Below, piece by piece: positions 37,925 to 50,421 of a DNA stretch of 64,000 nt. The stretch covers positions 18,670,565 to 18,734,564 of the forward strand of contig OY987228.1 in assembly GCA_963920705.1 (NCBI GenBank). Reading direction: 5' to 3'. The notes below the pieces were generated by a model that had not been told where the DNA came from, did no database searches, and saw only the letters and a program-made list of their open reading frames with translations. Origin of the DNA: Odiellus spinosus (Eukaryota; Arthropoda; Arachnida; Opiliones; Phalangiidae). Made by a program: the position numbers and the translations under genes. Within the stretch, counting starts at the first letter, position 1. Every line of letters begins with the position of its first letter.

Positions 37925-39179
37925 AAGACAAGCGATGCTACTCGGTCAACCGTCGCAGCCCGTACCAGCCGCTTTGAGAAATCTGGGCGGAAGTTCCAAA
38001 CTGAACCTGCAGGACGACGACAGCAGCGACGACGACGAAAGGGTCGACGTTGGTGGAGCGGCCGATTTGAGACCATCCAGCGTCCTGTGCCCCAGATCTT
38101 CGGGTAAGGAATTAATTTCCAGGGTCCTCCTAGCTCGGACGTCAAATTCATACGGGTTTTACGCGTCCGCAGGGGTAAACGGAGCTTCGGATTCGCCTCG
38201 CCGCGACGACGACCTTCGCGACCCCTTCGACCCGACTGACCCTAAGTTGAGGTTACCGCCGGGCGCCGATTTCGGATTCGACCCGAAGATGTTCGGATCT
38301 AGCTTCCCGTTCCACGCGGCCGCCCTTCACAACCCTCACTTGCTGCCGTACCTGTATCCTTCCGCGGCCGCCGCTTTTTACTCGGGAGCCGGCGCGGCCG
38401 GACATCCCGCGCTACCGGTTCTACCTCAACTCTTCCTACCAGGAACGTCAACGGGTAGCGTAGCGCCTATCACGGGCGCTGGTCACCCGACGGGCTTTCA
38501 CCCCTTCCACTCTTTCTTTTCCGCGGCCGTGACGGAACCCTCGGGGACACCAGCCTTCCCGACACCGACACTGCCCGGTTCTCCATCCACCGGCGTTCCT
38601 CAGGGTCTCAGCTCCAACGCCTTGCTAAACGCTCAGCTTCAAGCTTTCGCGGCCGGTAACCCGTTCCTCAATCCGGGGAATCATCAGAGTTTCCCGCCCG
38701 GGTTCTTGTCCGGAGCGACTTCTCCGGCTTCGCAGTCGGACGCCAATTCGATGATGGTCAATAGGTTAAAGCAACATCGGTTTTCGCCTTACTACCTGCA
38801 GTTGAGCGCCGCGGCGGCCGCTGCCCAAGCCGCGGCCGATTTTGCCAACGCTTCGGCCGCCACCTCCTCCATCCGCACTTCGATCAGTTCGGACATGGCG
38901 TCTTCGCCCGCCGTGTCGCCCTTCGATAGCAGGCAAGACGGTTCCTTGACCGGGAACGTCACTCAGGGTTCGCCTTTGCCAGCCAGGAGAGAGGGCGAAC
39001 GACATTCTCCGGCCACTCCGCCGAGTGCCTCAACGGCTAACGGCGCTACGGCTGATACGCCGTTCAGTTCGGTTCGGGCGAGTCAATCTTCCAGCGATTT
39101 GAAGAACATCGAAAACATGGTGAATGGACTCGAAAAGTTACGAGAAAAACCGAGAAGCCCGGCCGTCGAGAAATCTTAG
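37925..39179 (+). CDS. bi: bi/omb coding exon 5: C-terminal repression region and stop
   Basis: Completes Lys302 and encodes residues 303-719, ending TAG at 39177-39179. Begins RQAMLLGQPSQP, followed by the acidic DDDSSDDDE patch (about 332-340). A long Ala/Pro/Ser-rich region includes LLPYLYPSAAAAFYS. HRFSPYYLQL (586-595) precedes an alanine run. The C-terminal DLKNIENMVNGLEKLREK motif (693-710) resembles Tbx2 ELQSIQRLVSGLE. Codons are GC-rich, unlike surrounding DNA. The segment 38104-38172 has splice sites and lower GC, so a shorter 696-residue product is possible. Antisense ORFs here are shadows. Confidence 0.93.
38104..38172 (+). other. Possible 69-nt in-frame intron within bi exon 5
   Basis: GTAAGG at 38104 follows CTTCGG, and CCGCAG ends at 38172. 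The 69-nt length is a multiple of three and contains no stop, so retention adds 23 residues (from KELISRVLLARTS). The junction would keep Gly (G|GG). Base composition is less GC-rich than the exon on either side. The pyrimidine tract is weak, so usage is uncertain. Confidence 0.5.
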
Positions 39180-39600
39180 AACGAAGGTAGGAGATGGCGT
39201 TTCGTTTCCCGTCTCCTCATCCCCTCAGCCTAATATAACACTCTCTAGTTTCGGAGCGATTTTCTTGTACATTTCGAACTTTAAGTAAACGGAAAACCAA
39301 CGCGCGTGTATATAAAATATACGGTTATCGAGTTTAAATTACGAAAACAAAAACAAAAAAATTATAAATATATATAAAAAATAAAACGCGTAGCGAAAAA
39401 TAAAAAACGGTCTGTGAAAAAGAAAAATTGTTTTTACCGAAAATATATATATATTTAATTTGTGTAAATATAATTAATTATAAAAGCTGGCCATATAAAA
39501 TTGAACTAAAAATTTCCTCGAGACAAATGAATCAAAGTTATATATTCGGACAATAAAAAAGAATTTCGACGTAAGAGAGCCCAACAATGGAATAATAGAA
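39180..39600 (+). terminator. bi 3'UTR with candidate poly(A) signals
   Basis: AT-rich sequence directly after the stop. AATAAA occurs at 39380-39385 and 39552-39557; either could direct cleavage. The true transcript end cannot be fixed from sequence. Confidence 0.5.
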
Positions 39601-41590
39601 ATTCTGAACTATTTACGCGATGTTTAATTAAAATTATACCGCGGTTTTTCAAAAACTCTTAAAAATTTGGGAGATAATTATACAAAACTATAAAATCGCC
39701 AAGAAAAAACCCGATCGTGACGAGCTAGGTAACGTTATTTAGTCGACCCCCCAAAAAAAACCGCGGACATTTTCGGAATGTTTCGTTAAATTTCGTGAAA
39801 AATCCAAAATATCAAGTCGCTCTTTAGATATAGTTCCTATATTTTTTAAAATTAAATCCCTCCTCCAGGGAAAAAAATATCACGTGAAAAGAAAAGACCC
39901 GAAAGACCATCAGCGATTACTCAAGTTTAAATAAAAAAAATATAAGAAATATAAATTTTATTTTCCCCGATATAAGAGAAAAAGTCAACCCAAAATTCAT
40001 CGATCAATAGAAAGATTTTGCCTCGACTTTTTTGTTCTCTGTCATTTCATTTTTATGGAACATTCATCATACGTTCAATTAATCAAAGGGCTTTGATGGA
40101 AAGAAAATAAGAGCCCAAAAATGGATGGATAAGGATCTCCTATCGAATTTAGCGCCGTTATTATTTTTACCCGCTAAAAATAAATTGACACACAATTGTC
40201 TGTGATAAATCTGTCGAATTTTAACGCATTTTGGAAAACGAAAATAACCATTTTGCTTTCGATTTATATTGATTTTTTTTTCTTCTTAAACTCTGAAAAA
40301 AACCTAAATTAACCCCAAAATCCGTCGTGAAAATTGTTTTAAAATAATAAAAATGACATTATCTAAATTATATTGTCCCATATTCGTTCTGCCACCAAAA
40401 GACTATTGGACAAAAAAACGCAAATTAAAATACCTCGTAAATCAGTCACGTACGTCAAAAAGGGAAAATACAATATTTCAAACGCGTTTAAATACAATAA
40501 GGAAAAAAATTGAATATTTTTCCGTTGATATAAAACAATTAGATGTAATAAAGATAAGAAAAAAAAAATCTTCCCCCAAAATGTATTTATTTATGTTTTT
40601 TAGGTTAAAATTGCTTGGAGCGAAAAAAAAAAACCTTTACGACTTCACAATAAAAATTAAAATATGTAAATTATTTGAATTTATTTTTAAAAACTAAATA
40701 CGGGACCGATTCTATGGACAACACCCTCATATGCCTATAAATACAGCAATCTGAAACATTTACAAAATTCAACTTTAAAGATATCTCCACTAAACTAAAT
40801 TTAAACCTAGACTATGAATTTTGGACTAGTTAAAGTTTAGTATCAGAAAGATATAATATGAGAAGGGTGCCACCAAGGTTAATAAAGAGATCTCTGACGT
40901 CAAACAAGAAAGCACGTGACTGTTGGGCCTGAATTTCCAGATGATTATATTTAAAATTTTAATGAAAATCTGGTTGATAGCAATCAGATTCAAAACGACA
41001 TAAACTTTTCCTTGAGCCGTGTATTGTTTACCACTTAGCCTTTGGCCTCGTTCACGCCCGGAATCCAAACAGTCACGTGGGTTTGTATTTGACGTCAGAG
41101 CCTGCTTAATCCGATAACTTTTAGTACAACTAATCTAGGCAATTAAAACTACAATAATTAAATATAAATACAAAAATCAAGCCTATTCCCCATAATTAAT
41201 GAGTTTCAAGAACATTTTGTCTTCAGGCCTATCTGGCTCTGGGAAGACCCGTGCAGTATATAAAACTAATATTTGACTCAAATAAAGAGTTACGGAGATA
41301 CACGTGGAACTCTTCTTCTATAATCTCCGTTTGATAATACGCGCATGTAAAATAAAACAGCATTACTTCTAGAAATTTTCATGCAAATTTTAGACACGTC
41401 TTTCGTTCACGCGTTGCTCTGCTATATCAGTTATTTAATAATCCTCAAAACCCCTAATTGCGCGCTTCGCTTCATTCTTGGTAGCTTCACTATGTAGATG
41501 TTCAATTAATATTAATTCATTGTCGAAAATATGCAATACGGAGACTTTTTTAGGCGTTTTCGTAAGCTAAAACTCAAATTTTTATCGGAC
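39601..41590. other. AT-rich intergenic DNA
   Basis: Long A/T runs and short ORFs without recognisable features (for example the lysine-rich frame at 40353-40697, typical of A-rich DNA). Nothing supported as a gene. Confidence 0.6.
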
Positions 41591-41596
41591 TGCTAT

Positions 41597-41893
41597 GCCA
41601 AGAAGGATCAGACAAGGAGAGGAAAAGTAGGGCTTCGTTGAGTTAGGGAGAGAAGAGCCAACCTCCCACTCGGGTGGAAAGGGGGATAGGAAATTCTCAA
41701 GGTAAACTGTTGTCAGTGGTCACTAGCGTCGGTGGCTGCTACGAAGCTGATAAAGGATCCGTTTTACCCACGTGACAACATTTTACCACGAAACATCTCT
41801 ACCCCCGTTCTCCCAGAGTGGGAGTTTAGGCCGACGCAGTAGGAACTGCGCCGTCCCCACTTTTCCTCTCCTTGTCTGATGATCCTTCTTGGC
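41597..41893. mobile_element. 297-bp MITE with ~32-bp inverted ends
   Basis: GCCAAGAAGGATCAGACAAG (continuing GAGAGGAAAAGT) at the left and its complement at the right (ACTTTTCCTCTCCTTGTCTG...ATCCTTCTTGGC). TAT flanks both sides (41594-41596 and 41894-41896), suggesting a 3-bp duplication. The interior has no coding frame. Single copy in the window. Confidence 0.8.
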
Positions 41894-41982
41894 TATGCTA
41901 TATGCGCAAAGTTGCAAACTACGAGATCTAGGATAGGACATTTTCCTCGTCAGAAATCTGATACATTTCGGTGTTGACCTGA

Positions 41983-42003
41983 TTAAAGTGAGGCTCTCAC
42001 GGA
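41983..42003. repeat. 21-bp dispersed motif, partner at 56727
   Basis: TTAAAGTGAGGCTCTCACGG recurs at 56727-56747 with one difference. Both are preceded by T-rich DNA and open with TTAA, so they may be ends of a further element. Confidence 0.4.
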
Positions 42004-42549
42004 TTTTTCAAGATATATATACAAATGTCATAGAAAAATTCCACAACAGTAAAAATACATATTTTATAAAAGTCATTTTCGACATTTTCCAAATAAAAAC
42101 TTTAAAACTTTGGTTCGAGACTGGAAAACAAATATTAATAGTAATAGATTTTTGAGCGATTTCTCTCCCGCGTGTAAGTATCCCATACATCCACGTTTTT
42201 TTTTGCGAACTGAAAAATCGAATTTATTTTAACTATGAAAGTATCTACCTGTATATTCAAGATCTGTCAGGGAGTTGAAATTTACGATTTTCCGTTTAAA
42301 TTTTAGGAAAGCTTGTCGCTATGAAACTCATAGTCGTAAAAACTCTAGCTATATACGAACTCTTTACTAGGATTAAGTCGCAAAAATTCAATAAATAAAA
42401 CCGTAAGATCGAGATGGCTTAAAGGGTACTTTTTATTTTCTAAAATTTATATATCTGTATATCTTGGAGCGAGAGAAGGAGAGAAGGTGGCCTACACGTT
42501 CGGAGTTGAAGATTTATGAGCTAGTCATTCTAGACGCTAAAAGATTTAA

Positions 42550-42895
42550 AGAGAGAATGCAAACTAACAAGCATTTTTTTACCAATTCCTTATGGTTTAA
42601 TTAGGCCGAGAATTAGGCCTAATCGACCAATAAAATAGGCTTAGCCAGATTCATGTAGGTGGGTCAATGAGCAAAGGCCCGTCGTTAAGGCGAGATCTCC
42701 ACGAGACTTCCAATAACATTCGATTTCATTGGGAAGAAATTCAGGATCCCCATGAACCCAGCTGAACCTATTTTCCGTTTTAGATTTATTTTTGGTTTAA
42801 TATTTGTTTTGTAAATTGTTTTTCTGGTGGATTAGTCCTATTTTCAACGATAAGGAATCGATAAAAATCACTTGCTGTTAGGTTGCATTCTCCCT
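42550..42895. mobile_element. TTAA-flanked MITE family B, 346-bp copy
   Basis: Ends AGAGAGAATGCAAACTAAC and GTTAGGTTGCATTCTCCCT are flanked by TTAA on both sides (42546-42549, 42896-42899). The interior has AATAGGCTTAGCC, GGCGAGATCTCC and the reverse-orientation CAGGATCCCCATGAA. It is shorter and more diverged than the 25630 copy. Confidence 0.8.
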
Positions 42896-43973
42896 TTAAA
42901 TATCGGTCCGGGCGTAAGGTCTTCTTGGCTCGGGAATAAAATACTGAGACGTCAAAAATTTTGGCATCCGCAGAAAATAAAAGTGTATCTTCCCACAGAA
43001 ATCGTAACCAGACCGAATCTAATTTTTAACTCGAACACTTTTGCGCGACGAGCTCTAATCTAAGCCCTCGTCTTAGCTGATATCATATACGTATAATCCA
43101 CAGTGGAATGGATTTTATTCCAGGTTCGTTTCCTCAAATAACTCAATAATTACGCGTAATTTTCAGTAGATTAAAACTTGAATAAAACGTATGATAAACA
43201 TTCTTAATTAATTTAAAATTAATTAACAAAGTATAATTACGTTTAAATACGTCAAAAACGTGAGTAAAAATTTAAGATAATCCGCAGCTAATTAAAGAGA
43301 ATCTTTGAAAAGATTATTCCTATACAGATCGATTTTCAAATGATAGAAAGTGTTAGTGGTGTGTAAGGTTAGGTTAGTTTTTTAACACATTTCATTTCCG
43401 TTTCAAGCCTTTTAAACGCCCTTTGATTAGCTGTTGTTTTTAAAAGTTTTATGTGGATATTAAACTCTAACAATTAGTTATATTTAATAAATTAGGAATA
43501 ATAAACTAATCGCAAAAATATTATTAAAGTTTCAAAGGCTTATAACTCCATTTCGAGAAATTTCACATGGAAAAATTCCAAAAAGGTGCTACTTTTTAAA
43601 AATAAAAAATTCAAAAAAAAAAAAAAATTGTTGATTGGTTTCCATGCGCTGGGTTCCAAAACATCATCTGGTTGGCTCTACCAAAAACAGTTTTTTGGTA
43701 TTTTTGGTATTTTTCCACGTGAAATTAAGCCTAATTTTAATTATAGCAGTAGTCCTAATTTATTAAAAATAACTTATTATCAGTCTTGTATCCATTTAAC
43801 AGTTTTTTATCAGTTGAAAATGAAAAATTGAGTTAGGCTTAGCAATATCAAATAACGACTAAGTGACTAACTGTAAATTAACAGTTTTAAGAATGTTTTC
43901 AACATTTTTTTACGCTGCATAATTAGTTAAAGAAACATTATATTTCTAGTCTTCACCATCCCTTTAATAATAA

Positions 43974-44310
43974 CAGAAGCCGATGAAACCCTCCTTAGAA
44001 GTCTATTACTCCCTGGTCTTGTCTACCCTTCTCTGTATGGGTTAGTTTCAAAAAGCGCGATTCGTACGCCTCCTAACGGTAGATATTTTCGGAGCGGGAG
44101 TTCGTCGAGCGAATATCTCTAGCAGCCTTGGAGTTCCTCAAAAAAACGTCGTCGTTTGTGGAGAGAGAGAATTTCCAATTTTCCGTAGACAGGGGGTATG
44201 AAGTAGGACCCCTCCGATCTCGTAAAATTGGGAATTTTACCCATACAGAGAGGAGCGCTATATCGAACACTAGAGTAGTAGACTTCAAAGGAGGGTTTCA
44301 TCGGCTTCTG
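43974..44310 (+). mobile_element. 337-bp MITE family A, copy 3
   Basis: Same ends and orientation as copy 1, with a perfect 7-bp duplication ATAATAA (43967-43973 and 44311-44317). A few substitutions relative to other copies. Confidence 0.93.
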
Positions 44311-45508
44311 ATAATAAGATAGTCTTTACCATCTTTAAAAATAAGATGTTTCTCAATTTCTCTGCGAACGGAAAGTTAAATAAATGTATGCAAAACTGTT
44401 ATTAGTATCTGTAGTAGACTTTGTCGCTAAACGCGCGTGCTTGCTATCACGCAGTGACACGTGGCAAACTTCCCACGTTTTCTCTCTTTTCAACAGCGTA
44501 GAAATTATTCCTAGCAACGGGCCAAGAATTCCTCCCATCCACATCCCTACTTCCTATACCTTTCCTCCTCTAAACTATATATTTTAACGGGGGGTCCCCA
44601 TTGTTTTCTTACCAATTGTTATAGTATATATAATATACAAACCAGAACTAATAGACGTTTAGGCTTAGATCATCCCGCTTCGACTTCCGAGTCGCGTTCT
44701 CACAAGACACACGAATATATTAGAACTAGGCCTTGATTTCAGCAGAAAATATTCCGCGTTCAATTATCAATGACAGATCTAAGTTTTTCCTGATGACCAT
44801 GTCGTATAGATATGTACCAAGACCCAAACAATATTCCTGAATTTAATGTATTTCCATGGCGAATGAGGAAACAAAACCTTACATCAGATAACCCCTTACA
44901 GGGTGAGCGTTTGAAAGAGCGTTTACACGAAGAGAGAGATTGAAGCCTCTAACGTTTCAAAGAGCCTACATCTTTCCTCTTAATTCGTATCTAAGTTTTC
45001 TGATCTAACAAATGTTACTATAACTTTAAACGCAACTGTTTGTTCGTAAATTTTGTGGGTTTAATATATTCAATAAAATCTGATTAGCCCAGTTTCCCCA
45101 TCGAATTAGCCTAGACTTTCAAATCATTGCCTTTTATAGATTCGGAATCGCGTGCAAGTTTTCACTGGACGGCAAAATGTTTTTTTAAGCCTTGGCTTTA
45201 ACGATTGCCTAAACAAGCTACTTATGGTCGCGAATGTTGAGCATAAAGGCGGATGTATACAGACCTGCGCTCGAGAGTGAAAATAGGTCTGTGTGAATTC
45301 GGCTTTACAGTTAATTCTCGGGCTTTCGGTCACATGATAAGGTCGCTTTCACGCGGAAAGTCCTATACCTTTCGTATGAAAATTATCGTTAATTCCAGAA
45401 TATTATATCGGGAAAAAAAAGGTTTCTTAAGAACGAGTCAACCCAGAGGTATACAATTTTGAATATGCCATTTTAATAGTATGATAGAACTAAAAATATA
45501 CTCAATAG

Positions 45509-45845
45509 CAGAAGCCGATGAAACCCTCCTTCGAAGTCTACTACTCTAATGTTCGATATAGCGCGCCTCTCTGTATGGGTAAAATTCACGATTTTACGAG
45601 ATCGGAGGGGTCCTACTTCATGCTCCCTGTCTACGGAAAATTGGAAATTCTCTCTCTCCACAAAAAAAGACGTTTTTTTGACGAACTCCAAGGCTGCGAG
45701 AGATATTCGCTCGACGAACTCCCGCTCCGAAAATATCTAACGTTAGGAGGCGTACGAATCGCGCTTTTTGAAACTAACCCATACAGAGAGAGGTAGACAA
45801 GACCCGGGAGTAATAGACTTCAAAGGAGGGTTTCATCGGCTTCTG
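45509..45845 (-). mobile_element. 337-bp MITE family A, copy 4 (inverted)
   Basis: Opposite orientation to copy 3, 1.2 kb away. Perfect 7-bp duplication TCAATAG (45502-45508 and 45846-45852). Confidence 0.93.
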
Positions 45846-46599
45846 TCAATAGGCATTAAAATAAAATTGTGACCCTGATTGTGAAAAACGCAATTCTACA
45901 CCAAAACGTGAAAGTATTTTTTCCTTTCCCGCTAAAATATGCAAAAAACGCTTAAAATTCACCCGGTGGGAATCGAGTATGTAGACTTCGGTTCATGGTT
46001 AGGAACTCGTTTAGTAACGAAGAAACTCAATTTCCGAGAGGTTCGAAAAACGCAAGAAAAAAAATACGAAGAAATCTATTAATAGAATTCGGCTTTTCGA
46101 GTTATAGGGTGCAGTATTCAGGGTGTTCGAGTCTCGCGAGCGCGGTGCAAAAAGTACATTATTTTTAAATAGGAAAAACCTTCTCTTCACGCTTCAGTTA
46201 GTAAGAGGGATAAAACTAAACTCTACTTAAGCCTAAGTAGAAGATACCCCGAGCGAAAGAGAGAGAGAGAAAATCATTTACCAGCGGATGAGTATTTTTA
46301 AAGACGAAAAACATAAGAGAATTCATTATTCGCGATTCTGTCCTGTTAGGAAATACTTAACAAGTACGTGGCTGGTACGAGAAAAACGTCCGGGTTTATG
46401 TGCTCCAAAATATATCGAAAAATATTTTCTATCCGGCTGTCTTAAAAAATTCATATTCATCAAGACGGCATTGAAAATAAGAAAACTAACCTATAACGAA
46501 GAGTGTGTTTTTTTTTGATAATTTTATTAAAGCTTCCTTTAAAATAGATAAGGGGTTTTATAGTCGAAAACAGTAGCTAGAAACGTTTCGGTATGTACC

Positions 46600-47296
46600 C
46601 ATTTCGCCCAAAACATTTCGCCCAAAATTATCTATTCCCATTTCGCCCAAGACATTTTTGGACCAAAATTATCTATTTCCATTTCGCCCAATCCTACTTT
46701 GCCCAATCGCTTTATCATTTGGCCCTAAATTATCTCTTCCCATTTTGCCCAAACTAAAAATTCCTTTTCTCAATTCGCCCAATCCCAATTTGCCCAATCG
46801 TTTTATCAGCTAGCCTAGAATTATCTATTCCCATTTCGCCCAACCCAAAAATTTCTCTTCCCTTTTCGCCTAAAACGATTAAAGCTTAAACCTTTTAAAA
46901 TTTAAAGTCTTAGTAGGCCAAAAAAGTGACTTTTATTTAATTTAGGTTAGGTTAGGTTAGGTTGGGGGGAAAAAAGTGGAAAAATGTGACTTGGGCAAAA
47001 TGAGATTGGTCCAAATCAAAATTGGGCGAAACGAGATTGGGCGAGAAGACATTAGGCCAAATGGGAATTGGGCCAACGGGAATTGGGCGAAAAGAAATTG
47101 GGCCAAATGGGGTTGGGCCAAATGGGGTTGGGCCAAATGGGGTTGGGCGAAATGGGATTTGGGCGAAAAGAAATTGGGCGAAATGGGATTTGGGCGAAAA
47201 GAAATTGGGCGAAATGGAAATTGCGCGAAATGAAATTGTGCGAAAAGAAAACTGGGCGAAATGGGAATTGGGCGAAATGAAATTGGGCGAAATGGG
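46600..47296. repeat. Inverted degenerate array of ATTTCGCCCAA / TTGGGCGAAAT units
   Basis: From 46600 to about 46870 the plus strand repeats ATTTCGCCCAA-type units every 10-60 bp. From about 46988 to 47296 it repeats the complement, TTGGGCGAAATGGGA, every 15-18 bp. The two halves face each other around a short spacer with telomere-like repeats. Long ORFs here (such as the Phe/Pro/Ile-rich minus frame) are repeat artefacts. Confidence 0.88.
46943..46962 (+). repeat. Four TTAGG telomere-type units
   Basis: Four perfect TTAGG units followed by TTGGGG, located in the spacer of the inverted array. TTAGG is the ancestral arthropod telomere repeat; this is an interstitial copy. Confidence 0.85.
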
Positions 47297-48978
47297 GGTA
47301 GACCAAGGTTTCGACCTAGTAATTTCTTCTTTATTCTGATCAGGGCGTGTGATTTGGGAACGAAATTAAGAATGAATAGAAAATCTGCGAGGTTCACGGT
47401 CATACTTAATTATAATTTACGCCGATAGCGATTTAAAACACCATGCATAAAATAAACATAAGTATGAAATATATACCTATAATTATAGGTTGATCAAAAT
47501 ATAATTTTCAAAAAAGGTTGATATAATTTCTGGGGCCTCCGTTTCTCATTAATTAAAAAAAATGAACCATTTTATGGAAAAAAAGAGGCCCATATATATT
47601 AAATTACTTCCACCCCAAAAAAAAGTCGTTTGACTTTCGAAATGGTACGTATATAAATAGGGTAATCTAAGACTACCCAATTCGAGTAATAGAGCATTTG
47701 TACGGGCTATTCCCAAATAAGTCGAGGAGGATCGGTACTTGAGAAGAGTACGGTAGATATCGAGTTCCGTCTGTTAGAAGTACTTCTCGAACGATTATGA
47801 TAGCCAGGATGGTGAAGGCCTTCATCAATCATGATAGGACTACGATCCGCGAAATCTTTTATTTTCTTTCTTTTTTCAGTCCTCGGACAAAAAAGAAGTG
47901 TGGGATTCGAAGTGGAATGGCTTCTTCGATATAATGCGAACGGCTTTCTCTTCTCTTTCATTCTCTATTTCTACTTTTTTCTTCTTGTTCTTCTTCGTCT
48001 TAATTGGCGCTGTTATCTCGGAGTCCGATCTCGGCCTCGTGTGCGCTAGGGTAGAACTCTCCGCTCTCTCACTCCACGCGCTTTTTCTACTCCAGGGTCT
48101 AGAGCTAGCGCCATTTCATCCAAGATTCGGGAGGGCGGGCAGCGGAGAGAAAAATAAAAAAAGAAGAGCAAAGACTGGCTGTCGCCCGGGTCTCTGCGCT
48201 CAATCTATCATGCTGAATGCGTTTCTTTGTTTCTACGTAGCGCCAAATGGGATTCTCGTCGAAAGGAAAAAAAGCGAGTCTTAAGAAGAGGAGAGACTAC
48301 TTCGTTCAACCCCCGAACTTGGTCCACGACCCGACGTATCTTTTTCTCGGTACATATAGACTTCAAAATCCGGTCAGAAGTAACTCGGGTACTTGGGTAC
48401 ATTTTTTTTTTTCTCCGAAATCTTCGTTACCCCGCCGCCGTCGAGGGATTGCACGGTTATCAAGACGAATTCATAATGTTAGTTTAGTAGAGTAATTAAC
48501 CATTTTTTATATAAATACGCGTATATAACATCTTTGGCCTTAACTGCCAAAGCTAGTCCGCCCTCTTTCATCCACCCCGAAAAGCCAAGTTTTTTGGGAT
48601 AAGACGACACCGCCACGACGTCGTTTTATCTAAATTTAAACCAACGAATACACACGCGGTCTTACGTTGTATAAACACTAAAAAAGTGAGCTGACAGATC
48701 GCGACGGTTCGTTCCCGAGTTAAAAACTAATAAGAACCGTATTTTGAGCTATATATCTTCTGGGAAAAGACCCTCGTTCGCTTCTAGTTAAAAATTAATC
48801 AAAGCTATAATGTATACTCGTGTACGGAATTAATACCAAGAGACAAAATTGAAACGTTGTTTGAGGTTTTAGACGAGTAAACATGCTATTTAGAGGATAG
48901 TAATGATTGGTGTCTGCTTTCTATTCATATTTAGTGGCATAAATTAACATTGATAAGTCATATTGGTTTTTTCATTAT

Positions 48979-49173
48979 TTGATCTACTGGATACTGTTCA
49001 TTTTTTTCTCTCCAATACACACTTTACAGGAAAACCCATTCATTGAACTGCAAAAGTATCATACGCAGGTGCAGCTTTTCGGCTTCGACTGCGGAGCTTT
49101 TACCATCTTTCTATCCCTAATGGTCGTGCGCATTTTGACGAGAAAAACAGTGTCGAACAGCGTAAATGTTTGA
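48979..49173 (+). pseudogene. Weak Ulp1/C48-peptidase-like fragment
   Basis: The frame reads QVQLFGFDCGAFTIFLSLMV. Q-x5-DCG-x-F resembles the catalytic Gln/Cys strand of Ulp1-type cysteine proteases, which also occur in DNA transposons. CTTTACAG directly before GAAAACCC (49030) looks like a splice acceptor. The frame stops after about 48 codons and no catalytic His/Asp part is seen. It may be a relic exon or chance similarity. Confidence 0.25.
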
Positions 49174-50421
49174 TAAGGTTTTGGCCCGACTGGGTACCGC
49201 TTTCGTCACAACGGTCCAGCAATTAAACTTACACAAAACTTTTACACCAACCATAGAACGATGAACACCGTAGATAAGGTTAGCACATCATTAAAGATGA
49301 TAATTGTTATTAAACCTTGACATTTGGATACTATTACTCCATGGTAGCAAAAATATTTTCTCAATTTAAAAGCTTCATTCGTTTTAAACGTGATTTTTAA
49401 TAGATTTATCACGAGATTGGTTATGAATGTAAATATGAAGTTGGAGTTTAGAGATTTCTGGCATTAATTAGGAATTCTTCGTAGCTGAGAAATGGGTCTC
49501 GGTAACTCGACGCAACCCTCGGAAATTAGGCGTCTTCCGATGGGAGAGAATTTCGTTTACGCGTCATTCGTTCCTATAACGTCATCGTTCTCGAAATATC
49601 CGTGGACGAGTTTCTCTTTCGGGGATAGCGAGAAAAACACGGTGTATACCAGCGGCTTCCTCCGATAAGAACAAGGATTTTTCCTGTTTTACGAAATCGC
49701 GGACGAGTCCGGGGAATGACGCGGCAGCGAGAAAAACTGGAGAAACGAAGCTAGGGCGAGACGTCTCGTTTTACGTTCCGCGTTACGTATGTTTTAAAAC
49801 GAACCAAAGTAGACAAACAACGGTGACCCGGCACCCCGAGAATACAGGCGATGGTCTTGTTTTTTAGGACCCTAGAAGTTATTTCTTGGCTAATAGATCC
49901 GACGGAGGCCTCCGGATCGAGCAATCTGAGGACCTTCTTGTCCGCGCGAGTTTATAAAACCACGCTATACGCGCGAGGAATTACAAGAACGGCGCGTGAT
50001 TAGCTAAATTTCACACTTCGCCCGCGGGCCCTACTTCTCCATAACGTACATAAGGGACGAGGGTGGTGCCAGATAGCGACGACGATTCTCGCGATCTAAA
50101 AGATAACATTTCTCGACGCTTGACTTTTTTCCCTCCTCCCCCGTGTACGTGTATAAAACTATAAAATAGGATAAGAACGTCGCGCACACCACAACGTCTT
50201 CGCGCGAGATTCGCTAAAACCAGTAAGCCAATGGCCATATATATCGTCATTTTACATTAAATCGTGGTCAAGTTACGTTCTTTAAGTCTTTTAATAGGTT
50301 CAACAATCGAGACCGGGCAATATTAGTAAACTTTATAATCAGAGAAGAGCTAGAACGCCAAAATGCGGGTCCTTAAAATCCTAGAGTTATTTATCTTGGT
50401 GGATCTGATTCACGAGCGAAA

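Noticed and set aside
37935-37937. ATG at 37935 as the start of a separate 414-residue protein
   Set aside because: The sequence just before it completes KREKKRQ when joined to exon 4, so this Met is internal to bi.
46957-47403. 148-codon minus-strand ORF rich in Phe/Ala/Gln/Pro
   Set aside because: It is the translation of the TTGGGCGAAATG array; open frames occur in several frames and both strands.
47898-48284. 128-codon ORF with a hydrophobic segment
   Set aside because: The hydrophobic run comes from a T/C-rich tract; no family recognised and no supporting gene structure.
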